The position numbers were made by a program, and so were the translations under genes. Positions 20,901-29,111 of a stretch of DNA of 64,000 bases are shown piece by piece; position 1 is the first letter of the stretch, and each line of letters opens with the position of its first letter. The notes beneath the pieces are model-generated. The model saw nothing but the letters and a program-made list of their open reading frames with translations, had not been told where the DNA came from and searched no databases. The DNA is from Certhia americana (taxonomy: Eukaryota; Chordata; Aves; Passeriformes; Certhiidae): contig CM031864.1 in assembly GCA_018697195.1 (NCBI GenBank), forward strand, positions 24,996,086 to 25,060,085. Reading direction: 5' to 3'.

Positions 20901-23401
20901 CCAGCCTGTGACACCCTCTGCTCCTTCCCAGCCGGTCCCAGTTCCTGGCTGGCTGCCTACAGCCTCATGCTATTCCTTGGATCTGCTGCCACCTCCTGGG
21001 CTGCTCTTACTGCGATGCCAGAGCAACCCCAGCAGGACAAATTGTCATTAAAATGCTGTAATCGATCAATCAATCAATCAATCAATCAGGTGAAGTTCAG
21101 TTTTCCTGGAGTCAAAGAATCCCCCTGCCGGCAGGCTGGGCAGAGTGTGGGTGACTGAAGTTTTGTCTGTGTCTTCTGCCTTCTCCGGTTCCTCTGGCAC
21201 AATGACACACCCAGACACACCGAATGTCCTCTTTGTGACAGCAATTTCCTTTCTGTTGTGCAGATCTCCGGCTCTCCCTTATCCTCCTGTTCTCCTGACT
21301 CTTCTTCCATGAGCACGCCTTCCTCAGGGGTGTCATCTCTACCCTCATTCCCGCTGGCCTCCAATGACGACAAGAGCTCTGTAGGCTCTGACAAGGGCTA
21401 TGACTCTGACAAGGGCTCCATCAGCTCTGACAAGGGCTCTGGCTCCAGCAAGGGCTCCATCTTTGACCCTGGCTCAGGCTCGGACAGTGGCTTTGTGTCC
21501 AGCAGGGACTCTGTCCCTGTGCCCAGCAGTGTCCCCCGGGCACTGCCCGTGTACAACCGTCAGAGCGAGGGCTCGTGCATCATCCGTGTCAGCATGGATG
21601 GGCTCCACGACAGCGTCTACAAGAGCATCCTGGTGAGTGGTACGGCTCTGGGCTCAGCAGATGTGTCCGTGGGGGGTGACTACTGAACCTGTCACTGCAT
21701 TTTGAGAACACTCCTTCACTGAGCTGGCCCATCAAACCTGGCTGGAAAGGGAAAATGGCTCATGGTGCCATGCAGAATGTGTGGAGCCTGGTAGGAAGGA
21801 GATATTTGAAGACAGCTTTAGGGAAGTTTCTGGTCTGGAAATTGAAGTTTGTGTTTTATCAAAAAGCTGCAGGTGAAGCACTATGAGCACATTGAAGTTT
21901 TGACATATGATGTTATGTTTGCCCTGGAGCAGCTTTCCCCAGGAGCTGGTTTCTGGAAACAGGGAGCTGGCAGAGGAGGGAGCTGACATGCCCTTTAATT
22001 CTGAAGCTTCTCCCTATGAAGAAGGGAGAATCTCCCTCCTCTAGCCAGACCAGCAGCCCGAGAATTCAGGCATTTCTCTCTGCTTATTCCAATGGTGCTG
22101 GACCATGGGTGATAATGGCTTAGTTCAACTGGGAACCCTCAGGGCCAGTTGGGGGGAAACAAATGTGAGGTAGTTCTCAGCACCTTTAGTTCCTGATTTT
22201 AATGGTCTCACTTCCCCAAATCCAGCAAGTTGTTCCCTAAGGGCCTGATGAATTTGGCTCCTGGTGAGACTGTGGGAGGCTCTGGGGGGAGCTCTGTGTC
22301 TGCTCCAGATGCACTTCCACAGCACACAGCAAACCCAGCTACAAGGCCAGAAAGCTTTGCAGGGTGTCCAAGGAGGCACTTAGGAGCCTGCAGACAGCAG
22401 CTGGGGCTGGTGAGAATGGGTCTCTGAAAGGAAACAGACACTGGGATTTACTGCTGTCTCTGCTAGTACTGTATCTGTCAGCTTGAACTAAAAAGCCATG
22501 ATCTCCAAATGTCACGAGTACTACATTTAATACTGTCAACACCTGACCCTCTGTTACTGACCCCTTTTTTTCAGTTCTCTGACTTCTCTTCCAAGAACAA
22601 GCAGTCAGGTTTTCACTAACTACCAAATCACGAGAGTGAATGAGAACAATCTCTCATTGCACCTATCTTTCCAGATAACCAACCAAGACAGAATCCCTGA
22701 TGTCACCCAGCGAGCCTTGCTGAAGCACAACCTCGAGCCTGGTGCAGTTGAAGATTACGAGCTTGTGCAGGTTATCTCTGAGGACAAAGGTAGGGAAGCA
22801 GAACTCTGCTGCTGCCTGGAAAGTTCTGTTGGATTTCAAAGGGAAGAGTAAAACAGGAAGCATTAGAAATGCTGTTAACAGGTCACAGCTGCCAGTGAGA
22901 ACCCCCTGGCTGCTCAGGGGTGGTTTCTGTCAGCACAGCCCCCTTCCCACAGGCAGAGCCAGCTCTTGGGCTGCCAGGCTGACTTTGTGTGTGCCTTGCA
23001 GCCATAGAGTGACCACAGGATCTTGGGTGGGGGTGATTTCTGCCTCCCTAGGACCAGGCCCTCAGATCCCACCCATCATCAGCATTCTCCAGGAGAGTCT
23101 CCCAGGGCCTCTGCTAGGCTGAGCATGGCCTGGGCCTGGCCTTTCCCTTCTGCCCTGCTCACTTTCCTGCAGGAAGCTGCTCCCGGTGCTGCTCTGGCAG
23201 AAGAGGGTGATGGCCCCGTCCTGCTCCTGCTCCCTGTCCTTTCTCAGCTTTCCTGCTGCTGTGCACCCCTCCCCACTAATGCTGCTCTGGCCCTGTTCTG
23301 CAGAGCTGGTGTTCCCCCGCGATGCCAATGTGTTCTATGGCATGAACAGCCACGTGAACTTCGATTTCATCCTGAGGAAGAAGGCAGAGCTGGTTGGCTG
23401 A
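5811..23401 (+). CDS. RGL1: RGL1, Ral guanine nucleotide dissociation stimulator-like 1 (14 coding exons, 5' end missing)
   Basis: This is a GEF that loads GTP onto Ral GTPases and acts as a Ras effector in the cytoplasm and at membranes. Fourteen exons (5811-5995, 9172-9296, 9930-10145, 13298-13401, 14469-14553, 16348-16437, 17582-17668, 17893-17925, 18638-18759, 19080-19169, 20369-20552, 21264-21632, 22675-22789, 23304-23401) join without a frame break into about 634 codons. Domain order is: end of the REM domain, complete CDC25-type RasGEF domain, Ser-rich linker, Ras-association domain. Motifs such as [43 protein letters not shown] and [19 protein letters not shown] match the RGL1 member of the RalGDS family as I recall it. 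RALGDS, RGL2 and RGL3 fit less well. The human protein is about 768 residues, so roughly the first 100 are missing here. The C-terminus is shorter than the human one. The convergent neighbour COLGALT2 supports the name. Confidence 0.93.
5996..9171 (+). other. RGL1: RGL1 intron, 3.2 kb
   Basis: No recognised repeat or gene. It contains T-rich low-complexity sequence near 6119-6153 and a run of eight T at 8837-8846. Open frames at 6438-6710 and 8600-8887 look like chance. Confidence 0.75.
9172..9296 (+). CDS. RGL1: RGL1 exon: linker and start of RasGEF domain
   Basis: The acceptor is ATTCTGGCCAG and the donor is GTATGT. The first two bases complete an Asp codon begun in the previous exon, and the exon ends on a whole codon (125 bp). 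It encodes an acidic linker ([19 protein letters not shown]) and then [12 protein letters not shown], the conserved entry of the CDC25 catalytic domain where DxxxxAEQLT is a family hallmark. Confidence 0.93.
9297..9929 (+). other. RGL1: RGL1 intron, 633 bp
   Basis: AT-rich, with homopolymer-rich stretches: T/A at 9339-9352 and two long T runs flanking a G run at 9478-9520. No repeat family recognised. Confidence 0.75.
9930..10145 (+). CDS. RGL1: RGL1 exon: RasGEF catalytic domain, SCR1-SCR2 region
   Basis: The acceptor is TTTCACTCTAG and the donor is GTAAAG. The exon is 216 bp, 72 whole codons. It encodes [20 protein letters not shown], the lysine-rich segment [15 protein letters not shown], the catalytic helix [14 protein letters not shown], and [15 protein letters not shown]. 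In CDC25 domains this part forms the core helices and leads to the hairpin that opens the nucleotide site of Ral. Confidence 0.95.
10146..13297 (+). other. RGL1: RGL1 intron, 3.15 kb
   Basis: Contains a 29-bp direct duplication at 11195-11255. Otherwise I see only unremarkable intronic sequence, including a T run at 12097-12108. Open frames here on both strands show no family resemblance. Confidence 0.75.
11195..11255 (+). repeat. Near-perfect 29-bp direct repeat, period 32
   Basis: Copies at 11195-11223 and 11227-11255 share TTCTGTGCTTCTCCCTTT then CTTAATTCAT, with a single A/G difference. They are separated by three bases. This is a local tandem duplication within an RGL1 intron. Confidence 0.9.
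13298..13401 (+). CDS. RGL1: RGL1 exon: RasGEF catalytic domain
   Basis: The acceptor is CCTTTCACAG and the donor is GTAAGC. The exon is 104 bp and ends two bases into a Lys codon. It encodes [19 protein letters not shown] and [11 protein letters not shown], a highly conserved CDC25 motif ([24 protein letters not shown]). The following MCVSK differs from the AAVPR-like sequence I recall for human RGL1. Confidence 0.95.
13402..14468 (+). other. RGL1: RGL1 intron, 1.07 kb
   Basis: No repeat recognised. The 223-codon open frame at 13390-14061 begins inside the previous exon in the wrong frame and has no domain. Confidence 0.7.
14469..14553 (+). CDS. RGL1: RGL1 exon: RasGEF catalytic domain
   Basis: The acceptor is TCTCCTGTGCAG and the donor is GTGAGA. 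The first base completes Lys and the exon is 85 bp. It encodes [20 protein letters not shown] followed by TSRELLMK, the helix after the catalytic hairpin that is characteristic of the RalGDS family. Confidence 0.94.
14554..16347 (+). other. RGL1: RGL1 intron, 1.8 kb
   Basis: Nothing recognised beyond chance open frames. Confidence 0.7.
16348..16437 (+). CDS. RGL1: RGL1 exon: basic segment of RasGEF domain
   Basis: The acceptor is CACCTCACAG and the donor is GTATGT. Thirty whole codons encode [19 protein letters not shown] then [11 protein letters not shown], a Lys/Gln-rich surface segment typical of RGL1. Confidence 0.94.
16438..17581 (+). other. RGL1: RGL1 intron, 1.14 kb
   Basis: No repeat or gene recognised. 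Confidence 0.7.
17582..17668 (+). CDS. RGL1: RGL1 exon: RasGEF catalytic core
   Basis: The acceptor is CTCACTTGCAG and the donor is GTAACC. Twenty-nine whole codons encode [20 protein letters not shown] and DTALQDYVE. The motif VPYLGxFLTDLxxLD is among the most conserved of all CDC25-type GEFs and helps form the GTPase-binding surface. Confidence 0.95.
17893..17925 (+). CDS. RGL1: RGL1 micro-exon (33 bp)
   Basis: Eleven whole codons ([11 protein letters not shown]) lie between CTTCCAACAG and GTAAGT. The motif GLINFEKRR follows directly on LQDYVE in the RalGDS family, so the exon is needed although it is too short to stand out as an open frame. Confidence 0.94.
17926..18637 (+). other. RGL1: RGL1 intron, 712 bp
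   Basis: No repeat recognised. Confidence 0.7.
18638..18759 (+). CDS. RGL1: RGL1 exon: end of RasGEF domain
   Basis: The acceptor is CCTTTTCTTAG and the donor is GTAGGT. The exon is 122 bp and ends two bases into Ser. It encodes [36 protein letters not shown] and TEEES, the last helices of the CDC25 domain. Confidence 0.95.
19007..19042 (+). repeat. 18-bp tandem duplication just upstream of an acceptor
   Basis: Two copies of GTACARCTAAAGAACATT (19007-19024 and 19025-19042, one A/G difference) sit 38-73 bp before the splice acceptor at 19079. Each copy contains a CTAAAG that could serve as a branch-point-like element. Confidence 0.88.
19080..19169 (+). CDS. RGL1: RGL1 exon: linker after RasGEF domain
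   Basis: The acceptor is CTGCCCTGCAG and the donor is GTGAGT. It encodes [27 protein letters not shown] and IS, and ends two bases into Thr. The basic SPKxxKSMVKR segment is recognisable from RGL1. Confidence 0.93.
19170..20368 (+). other. RGL1: RGL1 intron, 1.2 kb
   Basis: No CR1 or other known repeat seen. Chance open frames lie on both strands around 19437-19847. Confidence 0.7.
20369..20552 (+). CDS. RGL1: RGL1 exon: Ser-rich linker
   Basis: The acceptor is TTCTATACTAG and the donor is GTACAG. The exon is 184 bp. It encodes [38 protein letters not shown] and [18 protein letters not shown]. This is the disordered, phosphosite-rich linker between the GEF and RA domains, and its order of motifs resembles RGL1. 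Confidence 0.92.
20878..20931 (+). repeat. 27-bp tandem duplication
   Basis: Copies at 20878-20904 and 20905-20931 read roughly CYTGTGACACCCTCTGC followed by WCCTTYCCAG. Each ends in a pyrimidine-rich CCAG that looks like a weak splice acceptor. Confidence 0.88.
21061..21088 (+). repeat. (TCAA)n tetranucleotide microsatellite
   Basis: About six and a half uninterrupted units of ATCA/TCAA in the intron before the linker exon. Confidence 0.92.
21264..21632 (+). CDS. RGL1: RGL1 exon: Ser-rich linker with SDKGS repeats and start of Ras-association domain
   Basis: The acceptor is TTCTGTTGTGCAG and the donor is GTGAGT. It is 123 whole codons, the largest exon of the gene here. The first two thirds are a Ser/Gly/Asp/Lys-rich linker with a short tandem repeat, SDKGYD then SDKGSIS then SDKGSGS then SKGS (codons 42-65, 21387-21458), which I do not recall from the mammalian protein. 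After PVYNRQSEG, the segment [20 protein letters not shown] begins the RA domain that binds Ras-GTP. GC content and codon use are richer in G and C than in the GEF exons. Confidence 0.93.
21387..21458 (+). repeat. RGL1: Coding SDKGS tandem repeat in RGL1
   Basis: Units of six to seven codons built on TCTGACAAGGGC repeat three times, with a degenerate fourth (TCCAGCAAGGGC). The repeat keeps frame and encodes an alternating acidic/basic, Ser-rich stretch in the linker between the GEF and RA domains. Confidence 0.9.
21633..22674 (+). other. RGL1: RGL1 intron, 1.04 kb
   Basis: No repeat family recognised. Confidence 0.7.
22675..22789 (+). CDS. RGL1: RGL1 exon: Ras-association domain, middle
   Basis: The acceptor is CTATCTTTCCAG and the donor is GTAGGG. 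The exon is 115 bp. It encodes [20 protein letters not shown] and [18 protein letters not shown], the ubiquitin-like RA fold with the helix RALLKHNL and the strand YELVQVI. Confidence 0.95.
22790..23303 (+). other. RGL1: Last RGL1 intron, 514 bp
   Basis: GC-rich and short. No repeat recognised. Confidence 0.75.
23304..23401 (+). CDS. RGL1: RGL1 last coding exon: end of RA domain and stop
   Basis: The acceptor is CTGTTCTGCAG. The exon completes a Glu codon, then encodes [20 protein letters not shown] and [11 protein letters not shown] before TGA at 23399-23401. The RA domain is complete. The human protein, as I recall it, continues for some 30 more residues after the FILRKK motif, so this tail is short. 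A frame-shifted reading downstream ([15 protein letters not shown]...) shows at best faint similarity to that tail. Confidence 0.92.
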
Positions 23402-24660
23402 GGCTGCACCTACGCTGCCCTCACGGGTTACAGGGAATCGGTTGGAATTCCCTGTTGAAAATGTGCAATTGGAGCAGTGGGCAGCCCTGGTGCAAAGGCT
23501 CCAGGCTGCTGCATTTGTCTTGACGACACCCCAGGAACCAACTCTGTGAGAAAAGAGTTTCCTTCATGCCAGTATTATACAGAAGAAGATGATCTGGACT
23601 TACTTTTATAGAACTGAAGCAAGTTCTGAGTATGTCTGCCTGAACCAACCAGCTGAAAACTTTTTGCACTTGTTCTACACCAGAGAATGACCCATTTTGG
23701 ATCTTGTTTCCAAAGAACTTTAAAATGAATGGACTGCACTTGCCTTTGCACGAACATCACGGATGAGAAAACAGACACTACTTGGTGTTGGATGGAGTTC
23801 TTAATGTCACAACAGAGTGGTTTCCCATGGACTTGGTTAAGCCATGGACCAGAACTTGATGCCTTTGGTGTGTACTCCCATGTGATGGATTGACATCTCT
23901 CACTGTGCAATTCCCCTGCTGGAACTGAACTCTGAACCTCTTTAAAAGCCATAAATAAGACGCTGGACTGTAAGCAGCCCTGATTTGAGACATGTGAAAT
24001 ACTTACAGTATTTCTGGTTCTGGTGGTAGCACTGTGCATCCCTGCACAGATCTAGGAGTTATTATCCAAACAGACAGCTTATGATTGTTAAGGATCATTC
24101 GTTAAAATAGAGTTTTATCCATGCCTGGGCCTTCTCCTCCCAGTTCCATGGCACTAATTTGCAAAACTGGGCTCAGGTAAGTTTTACACTACATTTGGAT
24201 TTATCACTTCTGTTTACAGGTAGGTAAAACAGAACAACTGTAGTTCTGCTGTATATCCAAGAGTTCTATGGCAGGTCCCACAAGCCTGGTGTAGATCATA
24301 ATCTGAAGAATTTATGAATTCCAGTTGTTTGTTTGTTTAGAGGATGACAGAGGAGGGGATGTTACTGAGCCTTAATCTTTGCCCAGAGTTAGGGCAAAAC
24401 TAGAAGTTCAGTTCTCTCTGCTTTTGGTGTCTGTACAGTGCAGTTCCTTGTGTACATATCATAGCTCCTAATGTATATAGTATTGCTCACTCAGAGGATG
24501 TATGGCAGTGTTAAGCTGAAACATGAATGTTCTGGATTTTAAAATTACACTTTCCAAATGTTTATCTATGTTATGTTTTTAACTGCTTACCTGTAATCTT
24601 TTTATGATAAGTACATAAATTTTTTTTTCATTAATATTTGCCTGGAATCAGTTAATTTCC
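23402..24660 (+). other. RGL1: RGL1 3' untranslated region (approximate)
   Basis: The stretch follows the stop codon in the same exon. It becomes AT-rich towards 24420-24650, with TGTACATA- and TGTATATAG-like motifs typical of vertebrate 3' UTRs. The end is not certain: a variant signal CATAAA lies at 24614-24619, and canonical AATAAA occurs only at 26037 and 26309. Confidence 0.6.
24614..24619 (+). promoter_or_regulatory. Candidate variant poly(A) signal (CATAAA) of RGL1
   Basis: CATAAA is followed by a T-rich stretch (24621-24628), a usual downstream context. It would give a 3' UTR of about 1.2 kb. Confidence 0.35.
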
Positions 24661-25655
24661 TTTTATTAGTGCATGTCAGCTGTGCAAAAACACCTCACAC
24701 CACTTCTCTTGCTGCCACTTTCTTCAAGTTCTCCACTTTTATGGTTTAACTTCTCCACAGCAAAGCCAAAGCTCTCCCAGTGCATCAACCATGCACATAG
24801 CCTGGGAGAGACAGGGGTATTTTGTGCTATTTCTTGAGGTTTCAGCTTAAAGATTTCCATAACTGGCTAATTTAGGTTGTACACCAATTTTATGTCTTCT
24901 TCGTGAAACCATTCTCTCTCAAGTTACTGAATGACTTCTGAGGCTAGATAATACAAAAGAAGTGCTTTTGAGAACAGGCATTTGTCCCCATTGTCTCCAT
25001 CATGGTGTTTTTCCTCTTGCTCTCCCAATCATTTTTACCTTGTTGCATTTTTACCTCCCTCCACACACCACCAACATTCAGATAAACAGTTTACACACTA
25101 CAGCCCCTTTTACCCTTTCACAGATCACTTCAGCACGAGGGGAGGCTCCTAAACCTGCCCAAAGGTTTCAAACTCAGTCCCTGAACTACAACTGCCCTGG
25201 CCACTAAAAGGCCTCTCATGTTACACTAAAGAAGTCAAAACAAAGAGTACTTGGATCTGTTTAAACTACGTCAACCCAACACCAGAACCTCACTCCATTT
25301 CCTTCAGGATCAATACAATCCATTGGTGAACTTGGAATTTCACATGCTAGAGTGAGAGCAGAACAGCACTTTTCCATCCTTAACCCAGAGCGAAGACCCA
25401 GCTGGTGGGGTCCAAGCAGTCTTACTGCAATTAATAATTTTTATGGCTTGCCACCACCACCTGCCTTGTGAAGAAGCTGCAAGAAGGTTGGTTCAAAGCT
25501 GGTGCTCCTGCTCAGTTTTGAAACCCATTAGCTTGTGCCTGGCACCAGTGAAAACATTTGTCCCTGACAAAGTTTTGTCAGGAACCCAAGTTGTGTCTAA
25601 AGCACTGCCATATTTGGCCCATTACTGTGCACATCAACAAAATAATGAAGAACAC

Positions 25656-25661
25656 TTTATT
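25656..25661 (-). promoter_or_regulatory. Candidate distal poly(A) signal of COLGALT2 (AATAAA on - strand)
   Basis: TTTATT on the + strand reads AATAAA on the - strand. It would give COLGALT2 a 3' UTR of about 3.2 kb and would overlap any RGL1 transcript ending near 26.0 kb. Confidence 0.3.
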
Positions 25662-26036
25662 GTTTAGTAAACCCTTGAAAGAGAAACTGTGTTGGTCAAG
25701 CTGTAGGAAGTTAACCTGTGAAAGAGGAACAATACTCACTGGAGCTGTAGTCAGCATGGAGGTGGTATCATGGACATTTGTGGCCTCATCTCACATGCTG
25801 GCCATGCATGAGAGGATGCTGTAACTGGAAAAATTCCACTCCAGAGGAGGAGATCTAAGGCTGGGTTCTGGGGTGGAGGGGTGAGGAGGACTAAATGCAC
25901 ACCACTTCAGCCCAGGGGATGCCTTGAAGGTGCCCAGCCTGCCCCTCCTGCCTCACCTCTGTGCTCCATCTCCTTCTCCTACACAGCAGCTTTTCACAAA
26001 TTCAGGGCTCAGTGCATGTTATTTTCTACTGCAACT

Positions 26037-26042
26037 AATAAA
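26037..26042 (+). promoter_or_regulatory. Candidate poly(A) signal (AATAAA), + strand
   Basis: First canonical AATAAA on the + strand after the RGL1 stop. It is followed by a TG-containing stretch. It would give a 3' UTR of about 2.6 kb. Confidence 0.35.
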
Positions 26043-26308
26043 ACAAATGTGCTTTGCAATTACAAATCAACTTGTCTCAAGTTTTCTGTGCACAGGCATC
26101 CTCCTGAACCTGTAACAAAAATAAGTACATGGAAGGTGGAAAAATACAGAGGTGTTTTTGGAAAAGTGGCTCCTACTGTTCCAAAACACATTTAATTCTG
26201 GGAGAGCGAAGCTTGGGAAGCACCAGCCAAGGAACTAAAAATACAGGCAGAGAACAGCACTTGTCACGTGGGTAGAACCATTGGCATCCCCCAGGACTTG
26301 TCTTTATC

Positions 26309-26314
26309 AATAAA
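26309..26314 (+). promoter_or_regulatory. Second candidate poly(A) signal (AATAAA), + strand
   Basis: AATAAATAGAAAATTGTGG context. It is an alternative distal end for RGL1 transcripts, or chance. Confidence 0.25.
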
Positions 26315-26429
26315 TAGAAAATTGTGGATGTATAAACACACACACCCCACAAGGTAAAGGATCAGTCAGCAAGACTGAGTCCTTGTCTGCTCTGATACGG
26401 ACACAGGCATTTAATTCCTATATCCTTCA

Positions 26430-26435
26430 TTTATT
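26430..26435 (-). promoter_or_regulatory. Candidate poly(A) signal of COLGALT2 (AATAAA on - strand)
   Basis: TTTATT on the + strand. It would give a 3' UTR of about 2.4 kb. Confidence 0.3.
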
Positions 26436-27369
26436 CCCTGCCCCTGAAACCACCATCAAGCTACCACTGCCACTCACTTCCCGAGTCAGCTGAAAGGAAA
26501 AACATTCACAAAACCCCCAAGCTAAAAACCCCAGCCCTGTTGTTTTTCATAAACTGCTCCCACTCTGCTTATGGAAATCAGAGTTAAGGCAAACTCAGGT
26601 TCCCTGAGCACCCTAACCAGCTCCACTTCTCAGCAGTTCTATCCCAGGCTGACACATCCCCATGTGCAGGTGGCCCTGCCCTGCCTTGGCTGGAGGGCTG
26701 GCAATGAGCCCAGAAGCTCCAGCTCAAGACTGTGCAAGTGATGCAGAGACCTTTTCCATCTTTCATTATTTGAATGAAGTCAAACCAAAACAGGGACAAC
26801 TCAAATAGGTTGTATTTTTTAAAATCCGTGCTCTGTTTGCTGATGAGGAGCACCCCGTGGTGACACAGGGAAATGATGTGTCAGCACACAGGGAAATCCC
26901 AGAGCAAGAGGGAAGGAAGGAGAGGCTGCTCGTAGGCACTAAGGTGGGTCTGTCATGGAACAAAAAGCGTGAGGGTGGAAGAGACATGGCTCTCGTGTCC
27001 ATGGTGACACTTGACAGTGCTGAATGCTCACCTGGTCACAGAGCCTTGCTCCTGCAGGAGCTTCTCACCAACACTTCTGGGACTTCCAACGTTGTTCACA
27101 CAGCACGTGAAGTGAGAGACCTGCAGAGGAAGCAAGAGGGATGGTGAAGAAGGAATGACCCAGGCTCTGTGTGGGCCCATGGTGCAACCTCCGTACTCAG
27201 CAGGTTGTGTGGGCACCTGCTCCCACATGGACACCAGCAGGAACTTTGCTTCCAGGTGGGAACTGCAGAAAGGGCACCTTTATACAGCCAGTGACTCCAT
27301 GGGAGAGGGACACAGCCAAGAATCCCTTGAGCTGGACTTCTACTAACCTCCAGTTAACATTCAAGGTCA

Positions 27370-27479
27370 GTTTGGAGGGGGCTTGAAGCAACCTGGTCTA
27401 GTGAAAGGTGTCCCTGCCCATGGCAGGGGGTTAGACTGGGTGACCTTTAGAGGTGACTTCCACAACCCAAATCATTCCA
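27370..27479 (+). mobile_element. CR1 fragment, 3' end
   Basis: Matches the CR1 3' region GGCTTGAAGCAACCTGGTC, then AAAGGTGTCCCTGCCCATGG, ending in CCCAAATCATTCCAGGA. Sense on the + strand, so antisense in a COLGALT2 3' UTR. Confidence 0.85.
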
Positions 27480-28535
27480 GGACTCTCCCACAGAATGAAG
27501 AACACACACAGCTGCTCATCTTGCACCAGGTTCTATGTATTATCAGACCGGCTGACAGGTAATAACACGTCTTCTGCAGCAAAAAGCACAACATTGATCA
27601 GTAATTATTCAAACCAAACAAAAATTAAAACCAAAACCCCAGCCACACATAATGCACAGATCTGCCAGCAGGTGAGTCCCCAGATGGCAATTCCAGGAGG
27701 GAATCCTCCCAGTGCCCAGAAGCTCAGGGTCTGTGCCAGTATAGTCCATGATCACCTGGCCTCTGAGAAAGGTTATTTAAAAAAAAAAATAAACACCATA
27801 TCCTGCTGGCATGTAAGCCAACAGCAAAAACATCAAAACTCATCCAAAACACAGAAAAGTTTGCTCCTCACATGAAAAAATATCCAGGCAAGTCGCCTTT
27901 CCGTCCTGTAACACACAATTCTATTGGGCTGCTGAGAGAGTAACATTGCTGTAGGTTCTTTTGGTTTTATACGGGGAGTTTGTAACCTAACTTCTTACAT
28001 TTTAAGTTCCCCAAACTCCTACACTTGCTTTTATGGCCTAAATAAACAGGCCTGCCAATTGGTCGTGGGTTTTGTTTTCCTGAAGGACTAAGTTGAGGCA
28101 GGGTGAAGCAGGATGTGATATGGACCAACGCCACCTGCATTCCCTTCAGGCAGTGCAGAGACAAATCCAGCCACCTTCATTTGCATGGCTTCCGTGACTT
28201 CAGACATTCCAAGACATCATTCTGGATCCAGAGGCCTGTTTAGATGGGCTGAAGCAAGATTAAAAATGAGCTGATGGGAAGCCAGCACTGGTTTTGTACA
28301 GGAGTGTGACGGGGAGAAGACATGACAGAGGAGCACTGCTCTCCTGCATTGAACATTTTGGGGAAACATCTTGATTCTGATACGGATCCCTTTGGAAAAC
28401 AAACCCAAATCCCCCAGATGCTCAGCAAACAGGGTGGTAAAAGCCTACAGACCTACAAGGAGTAACAGTGAGGGAGCAGCCCAGGTACAGCCATCCTGAA
28501 AGGCACTGACATTTGTACACCTCTATATATTAATC

Positions 28536-28541
28536 TTTATA
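28536..28541 (-). promoter_or_regulatory. Candidate proximal variant poly(A) signal (TATAAA) of COLGALT2
   Basis: TATAAA on the - strand about 290 bp after the stop codon, within AT-rich sequence. A short-UTR form would end here. Confidence 0.3.
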
Positions 28542-28834
28542 AATACAGTGTTCTACACGAGGAACTGTGGAACGACGTAATTCCAGGCTGGTTTCTTCTA
28601 ACAAAAGCTTAGCAGGGCTTTTGCTTGCATCTGGAACCACTTGTTCTTCTTCCTCCTTGGTGTCCCACCCTGTCCTTGGTGGCCTGGCCAGGTGTCTGGC
28701 GCAATCGCGTGCACTTCCCCCTTGGGAGTGGTGGGAAGGAGACCACATGAAGAGCTGCTCTACAACTTTCAAGGGTGAAAAGCTAAAGTGTGAGGCAGGT
28801 TCAGCTGTCAACAGAGTCCCGGGGAGGTGGGCAG

Positions 28835-29111
28835 TCATAGCTCATCCCTGGATGACGGTGTGTCAAGGGACGACTGGGAGGGCAGGGCGTCCTTGTTCTG
28901 GGCATCGCTGTGGATCGTGCCCTGCTGCCGGGACTTCCAGGAGTGTGTTCTGTCCCAGTCTGTCGACACGGTCTCGTTGTCCCAGATGGTGGAGGTCTCC
29001 GTGTCGCTGAGGTAGCCTGGCTGCCCCGTGTAGTGCGTGGGGTAAACTAGAAGGGGTTCTGCTGAAAAGGCCTTCAAGTCTCTGGACTCGTAGTACTCCA
29101 TGTACTTTGTG
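28835..29111 (-). CDS. COLGALT2: COLGALT2 last coding exon (C-terminal tail, RDEL)
   Basis: The acceptor reads TCTCCTCCGTAG on the - strand and the stop TGA is at 28835-28837. It encodes [56 protein letters not shown] and the end [13 protein letters not shown] retains the soluble enzyme in the ER. Confidence 0.96.

Larger units (their letters stand above)
20553..21263 (+). other. RGL1: RGL1 intron, 711 bp, with small tandem repeats
   Basis: GC-richer than the earlier introns. Holds the 27-bp duplication at 20878-20931 and the (AATC)n microsatellite at 21061-21088. Confidence 0.75.
24661..27369. other. Gap between convergent 3' ends of RGL1 and COLGALT2
   Basis: No CR1 and no recognised gene. 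The open frames here are chance. It may be wholly covered by distal 3' UTRs of one or both genes. Confidence 0.6.
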
